From: Bifidobacterium coryneforme
GTDB lineage: Bacteria > Actinomycetota > Actinomycetes > Actinomycetales > Bifidobacteriaceae
Assembly (NCBI RefSeq): GCF_000737865.1
Contig: NZ_CP007287.1
Coordinates: 247,647 to 311,646 of the forward strand
Direction: 5' to 3'
Length of the DNA stretch: 64,000 bases
Shown here: positions 1 through 9,469 of the stretch, piece after piece
How positions within the stretch are numbered: the first letter of the stretch is position 1
Layout of the letters: each line of letters starts with the position of its first letter
Translations under genes and position numbers: made by a program
The notes under the pieces: generated by a model
Seen by the model: the letters and a program-made list of their open reading frames with translations, nothing else
Told to the model about the DNA's origin: nothing
Database searches by the model: none

Positions 1-258
1 CGGTTCAGCGGGCCGTGAGGCAGACGGTGTAGGGAGCGGTGATGAAGGCGTATCCGAGGGAGACAAGGTGGAACCCTTGCCGGGGTTCAGGGTCTGAAGA
101 CCTGTGTCTTCTCCTGTCCGGGACAGTACGGACTGGTCCGCCGACTGTGCGTCAGCCGGGTCGGAACCTGCCATCAGGCCAACCCCCATGGCGGCCAGGA
201 CGGCAAGCGCGCCTATGATCGGCCTGGCGATGTGCCTGGATACGCTGTTATTGTGCAT
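1..258 (-). CDS. Secreted protein, N-terminal part only
   Basis: Reading the minus strand from the ATG at 258 gives 86 codons without a stop before the window edge, so the C-terminal part is missing. The start is MHNNSVSRHIARPIIGALAV followed by more small hydrophobic residues and a likely signal-peptidase region near AGSDPADAQS. A Ser/Thr/Pro-rich stretch follows (SPSDTPSSPLPTPSAS), typical of a linker in an exported or wall-associated protein. A GGGGAG ribosome site lies about six bases before the ATG. No catalytic domain lies inside the window, so the function cannot be called. It is transcribed away from the SNF2 gene. Confidence 0.6.
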   Translation of the reverse strand, partial: MHNNSVSRHIARPIIGALAVLAAMGVGLMAGSDPADAQSADQSVLSRTGEDTGLQTLNPGKGSTLSPSDTPSSPLPTPSASRPAEP

Positions 259-536
259 AGCGAGAACTCCCCAATAATCCCGCCTCCTGCAGCTGGGAGA
301 TTATCGGTCTCCGCACTCGCCACCCCAATGACGAGTCAGCACAAAAGGCGGTCCCCCTCGTGATGAAACTTCCAAAGACCATATCATACGGCGGCAAGGA
401 ATCATATAGGTTTTCTTATCAATTCATCGGTGTGTCTCGCTTGGTAGACTCGGAACGTTGTCTGTGGGCTCTTGGAGAGACGAGAAGTCTTGCCCCTCTC
501 CCCTAAGTAAGATGGTCAGCAGAGGAGGTCCTGGGT
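259..536. other. Divergent intergenic region
   Basis: This 278-base spacer separates the secreted-protein gene (minus) from the SNF2 helicase gene (plus), so it must carry promoters for both. It has an A/T-rich stretch at about 370-430. A hexamer TAGACT at 445-450 resembles a -10 box, but no convincing -35 partner is visible. No gene is supported here; a 68-codon minus-strand frame across it has no ribosome site or recognisable product. Confidence 0.4.
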
Positions 537-3500
537 TTGGATTGGCATGCGGCGGTCTACGGGGGAAGGTCCGGCAGGGGTAACGATTCCGGGTTCTTCG
601 ACATAGGCGATGATGACGACTCAACCACATACGGCAGTCTGGACACCATAGCGGATTCCACCTTGCGCCGTCTGGGCGGGAGGGCCTACTTCCGCGCCCA
701 CGAGATTCTGGATGCCCACCGCATGACCGATTTGAAGGTCCGTGAGGAGGGCGATATCCTCACCCTCTCGGCCAGGATCAGTTCCACGTATGACCTGACC
801 GACGACTACCTGGTGCAGACCCGACTTGACCAATCCGCCGGCGAGGTCATCGGCTCATCCTGCACCTGTCAGGCCTTTGGTCGGCAGGGTTCCGTATGCA
901 AGCACGTGATTGCGTTGATAATGGCCTACAACGAGAACCCGGACCGATTCGACCTTATGACGGTCCAGGGCGCTCGCAGGACCGGCACCCGCAGAACCTC
1001 CCATGCCCTGGGTGCCTATATGCTCCGGGAGGACGGGAACATCAGGCGCTCCTATCGGGAAAGGCAGCTCAAGCTCCTTCGGGAGGTCGGTACTCGTGCC
1101 GAGGGGCAGGCCATTCCCGCCACTGACCAAAAGCGTCATCTGCCGATCGGGTCGGTGGGGCTCAGACCCGACCTGTCCGATTTGTCCGGCGGGTGGGAAA
1201 TTCGACTCCATATCGGCATGGCCTCCAGGGGTGTCTCCTACTTGGTCAAGGACATCCCCGCCCTTCTTCGGGCCGTGGACCAGACCGAATTCGTTTCTTA
1301 CGGTCGGCGCCTGGCCTTTGTGCATTCCCGGGACACCTTTGACCAGCGTTCGCTCTCCCTGCTTGGGCTGATTGAGCGGGCCGCAGCCATCCGCAGGAGC
1401 CTGGCCGCCCAGCAGGACCCGTTTGGCCGACACGTGTCCAGGTCGTCCCTCGGACGGATGACCCTTACCGACGACGAGGTGGCCCAGCTTCTCGAGCTCT
1501 ACCTGGATTCCGATCTGACCCTGGACTACACGCCTTCCGAACGCTTCCTGCGTCAGACCTTGCCGGCTCGGGTGGTCGACGGGGACCCGGACCTGGGAAT
1601 CCGCATCAGCTCCGACAGATCCGGTGATGCCGGTTCCGACGGTTATGTGATTGAGCACAAGGCATCGGTGGAACGGTTCATTCCAGGCCAGGCCGCCTCG
1701 TTCGTGGTGGTCAGGTCCGTCGCTTCCGGTGGGATTCAGGATGCCGCCCCCTTATTCCATAGGTGTTCCCCCGGCTTCATCAGGGACCGTGAGCTTATCG
1801 AGACCCTATGTGGGGGCCAGGAGGATTCCCGGCTCTACCTGGGTCGGGACGACCTTGAACTCTTCACCCGGACCGTACTGCCCGAGTTGGGTGGGCCAGG
1901 TGCCGAGCCCAGGCAGGGTCGCGGTGGGCTGCGCAGCCCTGCCCTGACCGCCAGCCTCCCACCTGAACTCGTGGAGTTGCGCCGTCCCCCATGCCAGATC
2001 GAGTTCTATCTGGACCGGGACCAGGAGGGGATCAGCTGCGATTTGGAGGCCAGGTACGGGGAGCATCGGTACCCTGTGTTCCAAGACCTTCCCACAACAG
2101 CCGATGCCTTGCGGGACCTGGACAGCGAGCGCCTGGCCAGGGAGGCGGTCCGTCAGTACTTCCCCGCTCCCCAGGAGGGCGTGGCCAGGATTCCGGAGTC
2201 TGACGAAAAGGCCGTCTATGCCTTCCTGACCCAGGGATTGCCTCTTCTGCGCGGCATGGGTCATGTCTTCTCCACCCCCGCCTTCGATGGCCTGACCGTA
2301 ACCAGTCATACCCAGATAAGGGTGGGGGTCAGACTCAAGTCGGGTCTGGTTGAAATATCTCCCATCGCCAAGGAGATCGACCCGGACGAGGTGCCCGAGT
2401 TGCTGGCCCAGTACCGTAAACGTCGGCGATTCCACCGGTTGCGTAGCGGGGCCTTTGTGGATCTGACCACCCTGGATGCCGGCCAGGTCGATGCCGTGGC
2501 CTCGGACCTGGGCATTCCTGTTGCGACTCTGGATGCCGGACAGGTGCCGGTGCCTGCCTACCAGTCCTACTATCTGGATGACCAGGTGGGGGAGGACGAG
2601 CGGGACCAGGACTTCAGTTCCTATCTGGAGGGGCTCAAAGCCGTGGACCCCCAGGCCTACCGGGTGCCGGAGACCCTTCACGGGCAGCTCAGGCCCTACC
2701 AGATTGAGGGGTTCCGCTGGCTTAATACGGTGAGTGACAGGGGGTTCGGCGGCATTCTGGCCGACGAGATGGGTCTGGGCAAGACCGTGCAGATGCTCGC
2801 CTACCTGCTCTCCCGTCATGATCGGACACTCGGCGATTCCGAGGAGGTCCTGCCCTCCTTGATTGTCTGCCCTGCCTCCCTGGTCTATAACTGGGCTGCC
2901 GAAGCCAGTCGCTTCGCGCCCGAATTGAAGGTCGGTGTCCTGGCCGGGCGCAAGACCGACAGGCGTTCCATGCTTGAAGGCAGTGGCTCCTATGACCTCC
3001 TGATCACCTCCTATGACCTGCTCCGTCGTGACATCGAGGACTACCAGGGATCTTCCTTCGATACCCTGGTTCTGGACGAGGCCCAGTACATCAAGAACCA
3101 CGCCACCAAGGCCTCCCGGGCCGTGCGAACCGTGGACTCTCGCCATCGATTTGCCCTGACGGGAACACCCGTGGAAAACCGGCTCTCCGAACTCTGGAGT
3201 ATCTTCGACTTCCTCATGCCCGGAATCCTGGGGCCATACAGCCACTTCCGCGACAGGTTCGAGATGCCCATCCTGAGTGGTGACCAGGACGCCCAGGCCA
3301 GACTCCAGGCCCTGGTCGGTCCTTTCATTCTTCGCCGGCTCAAGTCCCAGGTCCTGACCGACCTGCCGGAGAAGATCGAGAATGTCATCACCGTCCCCTT
3401 GGAGGGGCGCCAACGCAAGCTCTATGCCGCTCTCGAACAGGAACTCCGCTCCACCCTGAACCGCGAGAAGGACCGGGAGTACGAGACCGGGAAGATTCAG

Positions 3501-4130
3501 GTTCTGGCCCAGCTGACCAGGTTGAGACAGGTCTGTTGTGATCCGAGACTGGTCTATGAAGCCCTGCCGGAGGGCGGGACCCAGTCCGAAACCGACCGGC
3601 ATGGTCAGTCGGCCAAGCTCGATGCCATCGAGGACCTGGTCCTCTCCTGCCAGGACGCTGGCCGGAAGATGCTGATCTTCTCCCAGTTCACCTCGTATTT
3701 GGACCTGATCGCCCAACGCCTGCGTGGTCTGGGCGTGGGGTACGACATGATAACCGGCGCCACTTCCAAGAAGCAGCGCCTGGAATTGGTCGATCGGTTC
3801 AATCAGGATCAGACCCCCGTCTTCCTGATTTCCCTGAAGGCCGGCAACACGGGCCTCAATCTGACCGGGGCCTGTGTGGTGGTTCACGCCGACCCCTGGT
3901 GGAACGCCGCCGCCCAGGAGCAGGCCAACGACCGTGCCCACCGGATTGGACAGGTTCAGGACGTCAATGTGTATCAGATTGTGGCCAAGGACACGATTGA
4001 GGAGCGGATTCTTGGTCTCCAACACACCAAGAGCGATCTGGCCTCCCGGTTCGTCGATTCCGCAGCGGTCACCGGCGCCTCCGATATCGGCCGTCTGAGT
4101 CGCAAGGACCTCCTTGCCCTCCTGGGCTGA
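537..4130 (+). CDS. SWIM zinc finger and SNF2/Rad54-family helicase
   Basis: Large ATP-dependent DNA translocase of the SNF2 superfamily, 1197 aa. A SWIM zinc finger lies near the N-terminus (C108-x-C110, then C121-K-H123). The helicase core is in the last 480 residues. Walker A reads DEMGLGKT with Lys749, motif II is DEAQ at 847-850, motif III is TGTPVENR, and the C-terminal helicase lobe has AGNTGLNLT and the motif VI stretch QANDRAHRIGQ. The start is a TTG at 537, chosen because AGAGGAGG lies 8 bases upstream. Bacterial relatives with this SWIM-middle-SNF2 order are common in Gram-positives and are thought to remodel DNA-bound proteins such as RNA polymerase; the exact role is unknown. It stands as a single gene with its own upstream region. 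Confidence 0.9.
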   Translation: MDWHAAVYGGRSGRGNDSGFFDIGDDDDSTTYGSLDTIADSTLRRLGGRAYFRAHEILDAHRMTDLKVREEGDILTLSARISSTYDLTDDYLVQTRLDQSAGEVIGSSCTCQAFGRQGSVCKHVIALIMAYNENPDRFDLMTVQGARRTGTRRTSHALGAYMLREDGNIRRSYRERQLKLLREVGTRAEGQAIPATDQKRHLPIGSVGLRPDLSDLSGGWEIRLHIGMASRGVSYLVKDIPALLRAVDQTEFVSYGRRLAFVHSRDTFDQRSLSLLGLIERAAAIRRSLAAQQDPFGRHVSRSSLGRMTLTDDEVAQLLELYLDSDLTLDYTPSERFLRQTLPARVVDGDPDLGIRISSDRSGDAGSDGYVIEHKASVERFIPGQAASFVVVRSVASGGIQDAAPLFHRCSPGFIRDRELIETLCGGQEDSRLYLGRDDLELFTRTVLPELGGPGAEPRQGRGGLRSPALTASLPPELVELRRPPCQIEFYLDRDQEGISCDLEARYGEHRYPVFQDLPTTADALRDLDSERLAREAVRQYFPAPQEGVARIPESDEKAVYAFLTQGLPLLRGMGHVFSTPAFDGLTVTSHTQIRVGVRLKSGLVEISPIAKEIDPDEVPELLAQYRKRRRFHRLRSGAFVDLTTLDAGQVDAVASDLGIPVATLDAGQVPVPAYQSYYLDDQVGEDERDQDFSSYLEGLKAVDPQAYRVPETLHGQLRPYQIEGFRWLNTVSDRGFGGILADEMGLGKTVQMLAYLLSRHDRTLGDSEEVLPSLIVCPASLVYNWAAEASRFAPELKVGVLAGRKTDRRSMLEGSGSYDLLITSYDLLRRDIEDYQGSSFDTLVLDEAQYIKNHATKASRAVRTVDSRHRFALTGTPVENRLSELWSIFDFLMPGILGPYSHFRDRFEMPILSGDQDAQARLQALVGPFILRRLKSQVLTDLPEKIENVITVPLEGRQRKLYAALEQELRSTLNREKDREYETGKIQVLAQLTRLRQVCCDPRLVYEALPEGGTQSETDRHGQSAKLDAIEDLVLSCQDAGRKMLIFSQFTSYLDLIAQRLRGLGVGYDMITGATSKKQRLELVDRFNQDQTPVFLISLKAGNTGLNLTGACVVVHADPWWNAAAQEQANDRAHRIGQVQDVNVYQIVAKDTIEERILGLQHTKSDLASRFVDSAAVTGASDIGRLSRKDLLALLG

Positions 4131-4351
4131 CCCGGACTGTAGGTCTGCCGGGAAGGTGGCGGTATCTCCCCGGTTGTGCAGGAGTACCCTGTTCCGGCTA
4201 CGCTTAATGGTCTGATGCTATCCGGCGGTTGCGCCGCATAGGGTTGACGGGTGCCTTACCGGTACCTGCCGGGCTGGTCGTTGTTGACCGCCCGGGTTAC
4301 GGGGGTGGCTGCACTCCGCGCGTTCGATTACGAGAAACGATGAGGTCAGGC

Positions 4352-5122
4352 ATGATGAGCGGCATTGAGATGTTCGGTTCGGAGTTTCTGGGAACGGCCG
4401 TCATGATGGCCATCGCCTGCATGGTCTCGGCCAGCAGGTCACTGCCCAAGAGCGCCGCCTTCAGGAGCGACTGGATCAACGCGGCCCTGGGCTGGGGGCT
4501 TGCCGTCTATGTCGGTGTCTATGTGGGCTGGCGGACCGGAGGCCACCTCAACCCTTCGATCACCCTGGCAAGGGTGGTCAACCATTGGTTCAATCCGGGC
4601 GCCACCCTGAACGGGATGCCCATGGGGAAGGGCGGCATACCTGTCACGGCCGCCAATGTCGGTATCTTCATCCTGGCCCAGTTCCTGGGTGCCTTTGTGG
4701 GATGCTGTATCGGATACCTGGCCACCCGCAAGCACTTCGACCTGCACACCGACCCTGATGTGAAACTCACGGTCTTCTGCACCAAGCCGGGCATCAGGTC
4801 GAATTTCTGGAATGTCGTATCCGAGATTGTCGGTACGGCCGTCCTGGTCACCTGGGTCTTTGTCAATGGCGGAACGCCCACCCAGGTCGGCCCGCTCGGG
4901 GTCGCCCTGGTCATTACGGTTCTGGTTCTGGCCCTAGGTGGCATCTCCGGTGCCGCCTTGAATCCCGCCCGTGACTTCTCCGCCCGGGTGGCGTATGCGC
5001 TCCTGCCCATGGCCGACAAGCGGGACGCGGACTGGGGGTACGCCTGGGTTCCCTTTGTAGGCCCCTGCATCGGTGCAGTGATTGGTGTGGTTCTTCCCGG
5101 CCTCTTCGGATTGGCCTCCTGA
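4352..5122 (+). CDS. Aquaporin / glycerol facilitator (MIP family)
   Basis: Membrane channel of the major intrinsic protein family, about 256 aa, with six hydrophobic spans and two half-helix loops. The first pore motif is NPS (GGHLNPSITLA) rather than the usual NPA; the second is a normal NPA followed by Arg-Asp (AALNPARDFSAR). The Asp after NPAR is typical of glycerol-conducting members, so glycerol or another small polyol is the likelier substrate than pure water. The frame is open upstream to a TTG at 4229, but ATG codons at 4340, 4352 and 4355 fit the family N-terminus (FGSEFLGTAV) better, and GAGG at 4342-4345 favours 4352 or 4355. It ends just before a strong bidirectional terminator. 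Confidence 0.85.
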   Translation: MMSGIEMFGSEFLGTAVMMAIACMVSASRSLPKSAAFRSDWINAALGWGLAVYVGVYVGWRTGGHLNPSITLARVVNHWFNPGATLNGMPMGKGGIPVTAANVGIFILAQFLGAFVGCCIGYLATRKHFDLHTDPDVKLTVFCTKPGIRSNFWNVVSEIVGTAVLVTWVFVNGGTPTQVGPLGVALVITVLVLALGGISGAALNPARDFSARVAYALLPMADKRDADWGYAWVPFVGPCIGAVIGVVLPGLFGLAS

Positions 5123-5191
5123 CCCTCCGACCCTGCCGAGTTCCCGGGGATTATCCGGAGCGTGGGGCGGGGCTGAGTTTCCGGGAACCGG

Positions 5192-5226
5192 CGATGCCCC
5201 GGAAGGTTTGGTCTTCCGGGGCATCG
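5192..5226. terminator. Bidirectional hairpin terminator
   Basis: A perfect 14-bp inverted repeat, CGATGCCCCGGAAG (5192-5205) and CTTCCGGGGCATCG (5213-5226), encloses a 7-base loop. It sits between the aquaporin gene (plus) and the 138-aa gene (minus), which converge on it, so it probably ends both transcripts. There is no long T run. Confidence 0.75.
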
Positions 5227-5241
5227 GTATGAGGCAGCGAA

Positions 5242-5658
5242 TCAGTAGCTGGTTGAGGTGGGGCCTTCGAAACGCACTGTCAGGCCGCGGCCATGGTGGA
5301 GGAACATCTCGGCGCCGTGGCGGTCCAGGTCGCGGTGGGTGAAGAGCATGCGGATGGCGAAGGCCGTCTGCACGTCGTCAGGCAGATCCAGGAAGGCCTT
5401 GTGGGCATCCCACCCGTCGGCCGCCACCGCTTCGTCCGGCACGTAGGCGTAACCATAACCATCCTCGTCCACATATCCCAGGAAGGGGAGGTCCCATGCC
5501 TGGTGATAGCTCAGCTGGTCCTTGTAGTCCTCGACTTGCTTCAAGGCCTCATCGCTGATCCCGAACTTTTTGGCCACCTCGTTGGCCTTGGCCGTCTTTG
5601 ATGCAGCGTCCTTTGCAAACATGGACGTATCGACGACGATGAGTGTATCTTCTGCCAT
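5242..5658 (-). CDS. Small protein of unknown function
   Basis: A 138-aa soluble, acidic protein that I do not recognise. The start is MAEDTLIVVD at 5658, supported by AAAGG a few bases upstream; an in-frame upstream start at 5688 lacks such a site. The N-terminal third (TSKTAKANEVAKKFGISDEA) could be a helical or HTH-like segment, and the middle is rich in aromatic and acidic residues (DEDGYGYAYVPDEAVAADGW). No signal peptide or membrane span is seen. It faces the aquaporin gene across a shared terminator and is followed upstream by a 247-base gap with no gene. Confidence 0.6.
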   Translation of the reverse strand: MAEDTLIVVDTSMFAKDAASKTAKANEVAKKFGISDEALKQVEDYKDQLSYHQAWDLPFLGYVDEDGYGYAYVPDEAVAADGWDAHKAFLDLPDDVQTAFAIRMLFTHRDLDRHGAEMFLHHGRGLTVRFEGPTSTSY

Positions 5659-5905
5659 GACTGACCTTTCTGATTGGTCCGCCTGCACGGGGTCAAGCAG
5701 ATGTCATGGCCGTGCAGTGCCATGACAAGTGGCTGGCCATCAATTTCTGACGACCCGCCTGGATGCAACAGTGCTTCCATTTCTTACGTTATCAAATTCC
5801 GGGGCGGAAAGTGGGATGGTGGGCGAGGAAATGTCGCGGTCGAAAACCACGCGACAATTGGGATTGCCTCAGGTTGACATACGAAGTGGTCGCAGGTTCT
5901 GTCTG

Positions 5906-7240
5906 TCAGGGTCTGAGGATGTTGGTGCGGGAGATATAGACCGCCCCGGCGCGAGGGTATTCCCCTGTCAGCTCGGGTATGGTGACCGGGCGGTATCCCT
6001 TCCTGCGCAGGTCATCCAGCAGACCGGGCAGGGCCTGTGCGGTGTGGGGCTGGATGTCGTGCATGAGGACGATGGAGCCAGGCTGGAGTTCGGCCTTGAT
6101 CTTTCCTGTGATCGAGCCGGGGGAGGCGCCACGGGCCCAGTCGTAGGAGTCCGCGTTGTACGAGGCGATGGCCGCCCCGAGATGATTGCCGATGTATGAC
6201 CTGCTGGCCTCGTCCACCCTGCCATGGGGAGGTCTGACCATCGTGACGGCCCGCTTGGCCGCATTCTGGATTACCTGACCGGACTGTGCAATCTGCAGTT
6301 CTTCCTGATGCCTGGCCATGATGTCGGGGAGGTCCTGGTGGCTCCAGGTGTGGTTGCCGACCGGGTACCCTTTTTGGGTCATCCGCTCCAGGATCCTGGT
6401 GGTCCGAGGGCCGACCTTTTGCGCTATGGGGAAGAAGGTCGCGGGTGACTGGCTGTCGATCAGGTCATCAAGTATCTGGTTGGTGAGCTTCGTGTCGGGT
6501 CCATCGTCGAAGGTCAGGGCAAGGCAGGACTGCCGGGCGCAGTCGATGCCCTTGCGGTTGTTCCCGGCCTGAACCAGGCGGTCGGCATCTCTGTAGAGGG
6601 TCTCTTCCAAGGTCCTGGCGCTGTATGGGTCCGTCTGATTCTCCGCGACCTTCAGGTCCTCCACCAGGGTCAATCGGTCGGCATTGTTCCGGCCGACCAG
6701 GGCCTTGGAGTCCTCGGCGAACTCGGCCATGCCGGGCATGATTGCCCTGAGCCGGTCCAGGTCGTCCGCCCGGGGAGGCAGGCGGGTATCCAGCTTGTGC
6801 AGGTCGACGATGGCCCGCTCGGATTTAGCTGTCAGACCGCTCAGGGTATCGGCCATCCTGTGCCGGTGGCTGGGCATCTGCCGGGCCGTGCATCCGTCCT
6901 GGCCGAACGCGCCCGTCTGCATGGCCTGTTTGCGGTCCCTGCCTTCCTGAAGCCGTATCCTGTCCAGGATCTTCTGTGTGGATGCCGGTGGCTGGGCCCC
7001 GCCCTGACCTGCTTCCATGGCATCCAGGAGCCTGTTCAGGTGGGCATCACTGATTCTCCAGGCGTTACCCCATTCCATGCACCTGGAGATGCTCGATCTG
7101 TAGCGGTTGTAAACGGGTCTGTAGGCGGCCAGCCCGGAGACCAGGGCAAGCGGGACCAGCAGGACCACAGACAGGGCAACCTTCTTCGATCGTCGGAGTT
7201 TGTGCCCCCGGGTGTCCGAGGTGCCTGCGCCTTCAGCCAT
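5906..7240 (-). CDS. Membrane-anchored polysaccharide deacetylase (NodB domain)
   Basis: Extracellular carbohydrate esterase family 4 enzyme of 444 aa, expected to remove N-acetyl groups from peptidoglycan or another glycan. After a basic stretch (KLRRSKK) comes one hydrophobic anchor (VALSVVLLVPLALVSGLAAY), then a helical region of about 190 residues with no recognised domain. The NodB domain then shows the catalytic Asp pair in LTFDDGPD, the metal His pair in GNHTWSHQDL, RPPHG, and a closing LMHD. All hallmark residues are present, so activity is likely. The start at 7240 has AAGG seven bases upstream; a longer frame to 7282 runs through the terminator hairpin and is less likely. Confidence 0.88.
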   Translation of the reverse strand: MAEGAGTSDTRGHKLRRSKKVALSVVLLVPLALVSGLAAYRPVYNRYRSSISRCMEWGNAWRISDAHLNRLLDAMEAGQGGAQPPASTQKILDRIRLQEGRDRKQAMQTGAFGQDGCTARQMPSHRHRMADTLSGLTAKSERAIVDLHKLDTRLPPRADDLDRLRAIMPGMAEFAEDSKALVGRNNADRLTLVEDLKVAENQTDPYSARTLEETLYRDADRLVQAGNNRKGIDCARQSCLALTFDDGPDTKLTNQILDDLIDSQSPATFFPIAQKVGPRTTRILERMTQKGYPVGNHTWSHQDLPDIMARHQEELQIAQSGQVIQNAAKRAVTMVRPPHGRVDEASRSYIGNHLGAAIASYNADSYDWARGASPGSITGKIKAELQPGSIVLMHDIQPHTAQALPGLLDDLRRKGYRPVTIPELTGEYPRAGAVYISRTNILRP

Positions 7241-7258
7241 ACTTGAACCTTGTGATAG

Positions 7259-7295
7259 AGAGACGCCATCTCTCCTCTGCAAGGATGGCGTCTCT
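7259..7295. terminator. Hairpin between SDR and deacetylase genes
   Basis: AGAGACGCCATC (7259-7270) and GATGGCGTCTCT (7284-7295) form a perfect 12-bp stem with a 13-base loop. It lies downstream of the minus-strand SDR gene and only 18 bases before the deacetylase start, so it may end the SDR transcript or act as an attenuator on read-through. Confidence 0.65.
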
Positions 7296-7342
7296 GGTCG
7301 GGTTAGGTGCCCGGGAGCCGATCCGGCCCCCGGGCGGTCGAA

Positions 7343-8083
7343 TCACTGGGCGATGAATCCGCCGTCGACCACGAACTCGGAGCCCAGGGCGAACTTGGAC
7401 TCATCCGCGGCCAGGTAGACGCAGATCTCGCCGATGTCGCGGGGTTCGCCGATGTGCCCCAGGGGGGTCAGCTTGCTCATACGATCCTCAAGGTCCTGGC
7501 TGATCAACGGTGTCTTGATGAAGCCGGGGTGGACCGAGTTGATTCGGACCTTATAGTCGTTGTTGGCCGAGTCCAGGGCCGCCGACTTGGTCAGGATCCT
7601 GGTGCCGCCCTTGCTGGCGTTGTAGGCACCGGCCCCGCTCAGGCCCACGAATCCCTCGATGGAGGAGATGTTGATGATGGAGCCGCCGCGGCCCTTCATC
7701 ACCCGCATGCCGTGCTTGGTGCCTAGGAAGGTGCCGTTCAGATTGATGTCGATGACCTTCTTCCAGTCCTCGTACTTCTCCTGATCCAGAGTGGCACCGC
7801 TGCCGCCGATGCCTGCATTGTTGACCACGGTGGTCAGCTCGCCGAGTTCGGCCTGGACCTTGTCGATGGCCTCGATCCACTGGTCTTCGTCGGTCACGTC
7901 CAGGGGGGTGAACATGACCTGGTCATGGTACTTGTCCATGAATTCCCTGGATGCGTCGCTCTCCTTGATGTCGGTCAGGGCCACCTTGGCTCCCTCCCGT
8001 ACGAAGCACTCAGCCACACCCAGTCCGATTCCGCCGGTTCCGCCGGTGATGATGGCAACCTTGCCATTGAGACGATCAGTCAT
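7343..8083 (-). CDS. SDR oxidoreductase, R-specific alcohol dehydrogenase type
   Basis: Short-chain dehydrogenase of 246 aa. The nucleotide-binding motif is TGGTGGIG (residues 14-21), followed by NNAG, the catalytic Ser in ISSIEGFVG and the YNASK active site. The C-terminal half (HPGFIKTPL, GHIGEP, ICVYLA, SKFALGSEFVVDGG) closely resembles what I recall of the Lactobacillus R-specific alcohol dehydrogenase, which reduces ketones. The basic residue that selects NADPH in that enzyme is here in a different context (ALTDIKESD, with Asp), so NADH may be the cofactor; that is inference. AAGGAG lies seven bases before the ATG at 8083. It is divergent from the MFS gene. Confidence 0.85.
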   Translation of the reverse strand: MTDRLNGKVAIITGGTGGIGLGVAECFVREGAKVALTDIKESDASREFMDKYHDQVMFTPLDVTDEDQWIEAIDKVQAELGELTTVVNNAGIGGSGATLDQEKYEDWKKVIDINLNGTFLGTKHGMRVMKGRGGSIINISSIEGFVGLSGAGAYNASKGGTRILTKSAALDSANNDYKVRINSVHPGFIKTPLISQDLEDRMSKLTPLGHIGEPRDIGEICVYLAADESKFALGSEFVVDGGFIAQ

Positions 8084-8236
8084 ACTACTCTCCTTTGATA
8101 GAACGAACTGACGGTCCTAAGTGTACAGAAAGATGGTCGGGCCTGCACGGATAGATTCGTGCGGGTCCCGCCGTGGTCCCCATAGGGTGTGAGGATGGAA
8201 ACGGCTCGCTGGGGAGAAGAGGAAAGAGAGGATTCG

Positions 8237-9448
8237 ATGGCTGTCAATACCGGTCGGCGCAATGTGCGCGAACGTCTGGCCACCTTCGGGTTCTTCATCT
8301 TCATGGGGACGGGAACCTCTGCCTGGTTCTCCCGTCTGCCTTCGGTCAAGGAGATACTGGGGTTGCAGCCCTCCTCCCTGGCTTTGATGACCATCCTTGG
8401 CGGGTGCGGCGCCCTGGTGGGCATGGTGGTTTCCGGCGTTCTGACCAACCGCCTGGGTGTGCGTCGTGCCATGCTTCTGGGTGCTTCTACCTGGTGCCTG
8501 GGCATGCTGGTGGCCTCGTTTGCCATTTGGCGGCTCTCGCTGCCTGGCGTGGTCTTGGGACTTCTCTTCAATTCGGCGGGAATCAGTCTCTGGGGAACGG
8601 TCAACACCGTCGAGGCCGGAGCCGTTGAGCGCAACGCCGAGCACTCGGTCATGGCCAGGTTCCATGCCTCCTACAGCCTCGGCATGTTCCTGGCCTTGGG
8701 GTTGGGTTCTCTGATTTCCCACCTGGGCATACCGGTCGAGGTCCACCTGGCGGCTAATGCTCTGGTGACCCTGGGTCTGATGGCCTGCTGTCTTTTTATT
8801 TGCCCGGCCGATCCCCAGGGCGATGACACCGGCCCCGTCGAAGGTTCAGGTGCTGATTGCGCCGGCGACGACCGCAGCCCCATGCGCAAGCAGATGGCGG
8901 CCTGGGGGGACTCCCTGGTGCTGATGCTGGCACTGATCAATGTGGCCCTGGAGGCCAGCGAAGGTGCCGTCAATGACTGGAGCAGCATCGGATTGGTCGA
9001 TTCCTTCAGCGCGCCGGAATCCATGGCCAACCTGGCTCCAACGGTCTTTGCGGCCGCGATGATCGTCTCCAGGATGCTGGGTCCCTGGGTTGTCGAGCGT
9101 CTGGGCAACACGGTCAGTCTCTATCTGACCCTTGTGGTTTCGGCTCTGGGCATCCTGGTCTACTCCCTTTCGCCGGTCCTGGTGGTCTCCCTCGTGGGGA
9201 CCTGCATCTGGGGCATCGGTGCGGCCCTGGGCGTCCCCATCGTCACCACCCTGGCTACACGGGACCCGTCCATGGCGGCCCAACGGGCCTCGGTCATCTC
9301 GACCGCCTATTACGGGGTTTCCTGGATCATCCCGCCCGCCATCGGCTTCCTGGCCGACCATACCGGTGTCCGGCCCGCCCTCCTGCCCCTGGCGCTGGTC
9401 CTGGTTCTGGTCACCCTGCTGGTCAGGCCGGTCAGCAGAAAAGGCTGA
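8237..9448 (+). CDS. MFS transporter, YbjJ-like
   Basis: Major facilitator carrier of about 403 aa with roughly 12 membrane spans and a central cytoplasmic loop rich in Asp and Gly (residues about 195-230). The first span region (FFIFMGTGTSAWFSRLPSVK) and the loop 2-3 motif (LTNRLGVRRAMLLGA) resemble YbjJ-type members. Substrate unknown. The start at 8237 (MAVNTGRRN) is preceded by AGAGG; a GTG at 8189 is in frame but has no ribosome site. Its 3' end is 21 bases from the convergent glycosylase-like gene. Confidence 0.82.
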   Translation: MAVNTGRRNVRERLATFGFFIFMGTGTSAWFSRLPSVKEILGLQPSSLALMTILGGCGALVGMVVSGVLTNRLGVRRAMLLGASTWCLGMLVASFAIWRLSLPGVVLGLLFNSAGISLWGTVNTVEAGAVERNAEHSVMARFHASYSLGMFLALGLGSLISHLGIPVEVHLAANALVTLGLMACCLFICPADPQGDDTGPVEGSGADCAGDDRSPMRKQMAAWGDSLVLMLALINVALEASEGAVNDWSSIGLVDSFSAPESMANLAPTVFAAAMIVSRMLGPWVVERLGNTVSLYLTLVVSALGILVYSLSPVLVVSLVGTCIWGIGAALGVPIVTTLATRDPSMAAQRASVISTAYYGVSWIIPPAIGFLADHTGVRPALLPLALVLVLVTLLVRPVSRKG

Positions 9449-9469
9449 CCGCCTGTTGTCGAGACGGCC

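Noticed and set aside
1806..4025. A 739-codon open frame on the minus strand opposite the SNF2 gene
   Set aside because: Shadow of the helicase gene's codon bias; the opposite strand encodes intact helicase motifs over the same bases.
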